A stretch of 32,615 bases of DNA, from positions 179,900 to 212,514 of the forward strand of contig NW_003124897.1 in assembly GCF_000003605.2 (NCBI RefSeq), written 5' to 3'. This stretch comes from Saccoglossus kowalevskii (lineage: Eukaryota > Hemichordata > Enteropneusta > Harrimaniidae). Each line of letters begins with the position of its first letter. Position 1 is the stretch's first letter. Under the pieces are notes generated by a model, which worked only from the letters and a program-made list of their open reading frames with translations, was not told the origin of the DNA and ran no database searches. This document shows positions 30,111 to 32,615 of the stretch, in pieces. The translations under genes and the position numbers were made by a program.

Positions 30111-31179
30111 CCGGATTCTGCCGTAAATTCACACATCCAAAAAATCACCCTGGGCGGTTTCACGGCTGGTGGGCCTTATTTGATGTTAAAATGTTCAAAA
30201 AATTATCATCAAATATTTTTAGAAGGCTTATATTTTCATTGAAAAATCCACCTACGCCGTTTTTCAACACCGGCAGTTGGACCACCCAAAACGAAAGAAA
30301 CTATTGCAGATGCTAATCTAAAATTGTATACATATTTTTCTAGCTGGATTAAAAAGTAGACTACGCATCTTTCTCCAAAAATATCACATTATAAACGAAC
30401 CTTGTGCGCCAAATACAATTATTTTGTTTTATTTTATATGTAATGAAAGTATATTCTAAAAAAAGTTTCAAATAACAATGAACACAACTGCATTGCTTAG
30501 TAGCAAAAGATCGTTGTAGCGCAATCCGGTCATGCTACGTTTTACAAATGTTGAACATTACCTAGTAATGATTATAATAACGTACAAAAAATAAATTCGT
30601 TGAATTGTTATGAAATGCAAATAAATTTCAACTTATTTCATCATAAGCGGATAATTCCGATCGCATTTTCAACACTTGATGCTGTAGAAATAAATATCTG
30701 CCATGTTTTGACCTGAAATGGTGTTCTTTAACTTGACAGGTCAAATCGATAATTAGCCAATGAAAATGATGGATGATGCCAACGTGTTCAAATTATCATT
30801 ATAGCTCATTTTAATATGTTAATGTTATTGAATGCAGCACGGAAGAGATATTTGCCAATGTTGTTGTTGTACAATCTTTTGGCTTGGATTTTGATGGAAA
30901 AGCGGCATGATTTGTTTTTAAATAAAAAAATTAGTTGTTTTCAAAAGATAAACTGAGCATTTGAAGAATAATTTTACATTGTTTACAGCGCTAGTCGCAA
31001 TAAACATCTCTTGAATAGGCGTAGATGACTACGGCAAAATTTTTAGGTATCAGAAAAGATTAAAATAACACCTTAAAAAACTGCAGAAAAATCGCCCTGG
31101 GCGGTTTTTTGGTCCCATTTTTTTTTTAAAACCTGAACTGCCATTCAACGGCCCTGGGCGAATTTACGGCAGAATCCAG
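30111..31179. mobile_element. 1.07-kb TA-flanked DNA transposon remnant
   Basis: Inverted ends CCGGATTCTGCCGTAAATTC and, on the other strand, CTGGATTCTGCCGTAAATTC (19 of 20), with TA outside both. The word CCCTGGGCGGTTT occurs near each end (30147-30160 and 31094-31107). The core at 30480-30915 is inverted-homologous to 17700-18105. No transposase ORF. Confidence 0.75.
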
Positions 31180-31476
31180 TATATAAACATTATACAATCA
31201 TTGTACATTGAATAGCTGGAAATTCTAGAAAATCACTATTATATAAAATGCTTAATAATTATTATTAAATATGTAATGCAATTTACTGTGAAAAGATACT
31301 GCAAAGCATTTAATTTTTGCTCGAAAGTTAATTTGATCATAGAAAGGCCTTTGTGAGAACAAAACTTTGCGCCAAGTCGCACAGACTTTGTATTTCTAGG
31401 ATTCCAGAGGAAATCCAAATTTGCACAGCAACAACTTTAAAATGTGAAATGTTGTGATTTTGACAAAATCCACAGA
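31180..31476 (-). other. Intron or upstream sequence, nothing recognised
   Basis: AT-rich spacer between the 1.07-kb transposon and the 43-bp array. Confidence 0.6.
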
Positions 31477-32456
31477 TTATACCACCATATGTGGATTTAC
31501 AGTACTTGGTGTATATTTGTTATACCATCATATGTGGATTTACAGCACATGGTGTAAGTTTGTTATACCACCATATGTAGATTTACAGTACTTGGTATAA
31601 GTTTGTTATACCACCATATGTAGATTTACAGTACTTGGTGTAAGTTTGTTATACCACCATATGTGGATTTACAGTACTTGGTGTAAGTTTGTTATACCAC
31701 CATATGTAGATTTACAGTACATGGTGTAAGTTTGTTATACTATCATATATAGATTTACAGTACTTGGTATAAGTTTGTTATACCACCATATGTTGATTTA
31801 CAGCACATGGTGTAAGTTTGTTATACCACCATATGTTGATTTACAGTACTTGGTATAAGTTTGTTATACCATCATATGTGGATTTACAGCACATGGTGTA
31901 AGTTTGTTATACCACCATATGTAGATTTACAGTACTTGGTGTAAGTTTGTTATACCACCATATGTAGATTTACAGTACTTGGTGTAAGTTTGTTATACCA
32001 CCATATGTGGATTTACAGTACTTGGTGTAAGTTTTCTATACCACCATATGTGGATTTACAGTACTTGGTGTACGTTTGTTATACCACCATATGTAGATTT
32101 ACAGTACTTGGTGTAAGTTTGTTATACCACCATATGTGGATTTACAGTACTTGGTGTAAGTTTTCTATACCACCATATGTGGATTTACAGCACATGGTAT
32201 AAGTTTGTTATATCACCATATGTAGATTTACAGTACTTGGTGTAAGTTTGTTATACCACCATATGTAGATTTACAGTACTTGGTGTAAGTTTGTTATACC
32301 CATATGTAGATTTACAGTACATGGTGTAAGTTTGTTATACCACCATATGTGGATTTACAGCATTTGGTATAAGTTTGTTATACCATCATATGTAGATTTA
32401 CAGTGCATGTTGTAAGTTTGTTATACCACCATATGTGGATTTACAGCATTTGGTAT
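31477..32456. repeat. 43-bp minisatellite, about 23 units
   Basis: The unit is GTTATACCACCATATGTGGA, TTTACAGTACTTGGTGTAAG and TTT, 43 bp. Positions vary between GTGG, GTAG and GTTG, and between AGTACTTGG and AGCACATGG, with little length change. The plus-strand ORF at 31990-32202 is a by-product of the repeat. Confidence 0.97.
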
Positions 32457-32615
32457 TAAATATTATTACATATGTACTGCAGTTTATTTTGATTCGTCCC
32501 TGAAATCAAAATCGGTATTTCCACAACCCATATGCAAATGAGTCTGACAGCAAACAAAGTAGTCCCTTCAGGAGTACAGTTTTTTGGAATAAACATATTT
32601 AGAAGTACGATATTT
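32457..32615. other. End of window, nothing recognised
   Basis: Single-copy-looking AT-rich sequence after the minisatellite. Confidence 0.6.

Noticed and set aside
31990-32202. 70-codon plus-strand ORF
   Set aside because: It is a product of the 43-bp minisatellite.

Overview
The window is AT-rich genomic DNA from an animal. The gene has many short exons with GT/AG introns, and the introns are full of tandem and inverted repeats. The domain set (sushi, HYR, GCC2/GCC3-type cysteine repeats, EGF, pentraxin/LamG) is that of a large secreted animal matrix protein. The repeat families and the split gene suggest a marine invertebrate. A non-vertebrate deuterostome such as a hemichordate is my best guess, but I cannot confirm it. 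There are no bacterial, viral or plastid features.

One gene, on the minus strand, accounts for all the coding sequence I can support. I reconstructed 18 exons, from 29545 (5' side) down to 190 (3' side), totalling 3507 nt or about 1168 codons. Intron phases agree at every junction. Read 5' to 3' the protein runs: end of a sushi domain, one HYR domain, a sushi-like domain, about 154 residues I do not recognise, three GCC2/GCC3 (ephrin-receptor-like) cysteine modules, twelve EGF-like repeats, and a pentraxin/LamG domain split over three exons. This order matches the core of SVEP1 (polydom), a secreted VWA/sushi/EGF/pentraxin protein. Both ends of the gene lie outside the window, so no promoter, start codon, stop codon or poly(A) site can be called.

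The remaining sequence is intron and repeats. Minisatellites: 100-bp unit (1-300), 133-bp unit (8933-9690), 44-bp unit (19581-22540, containing an 834-bp assembly gap), 61-bp unit (23114-26335) and 43-bp unit (31477-32456). Small inverted-repeat elements lie at 2320-2503, 4721-4819, 7962-8086, 11036-11185, 11571-12493, 17604-18414, 27219-27489, 29038-29189 and 30111-31179. There are also five copies of a palindromic family ending in TACTGT. Two of the minisatellites have captured pieces of exons. At 1-189 the copies carry the end of the pentraxin exon with its splice donor, and at 9090-9127 there is the start of an EGF exon with its acceptor. These are the most unusual features of the window.
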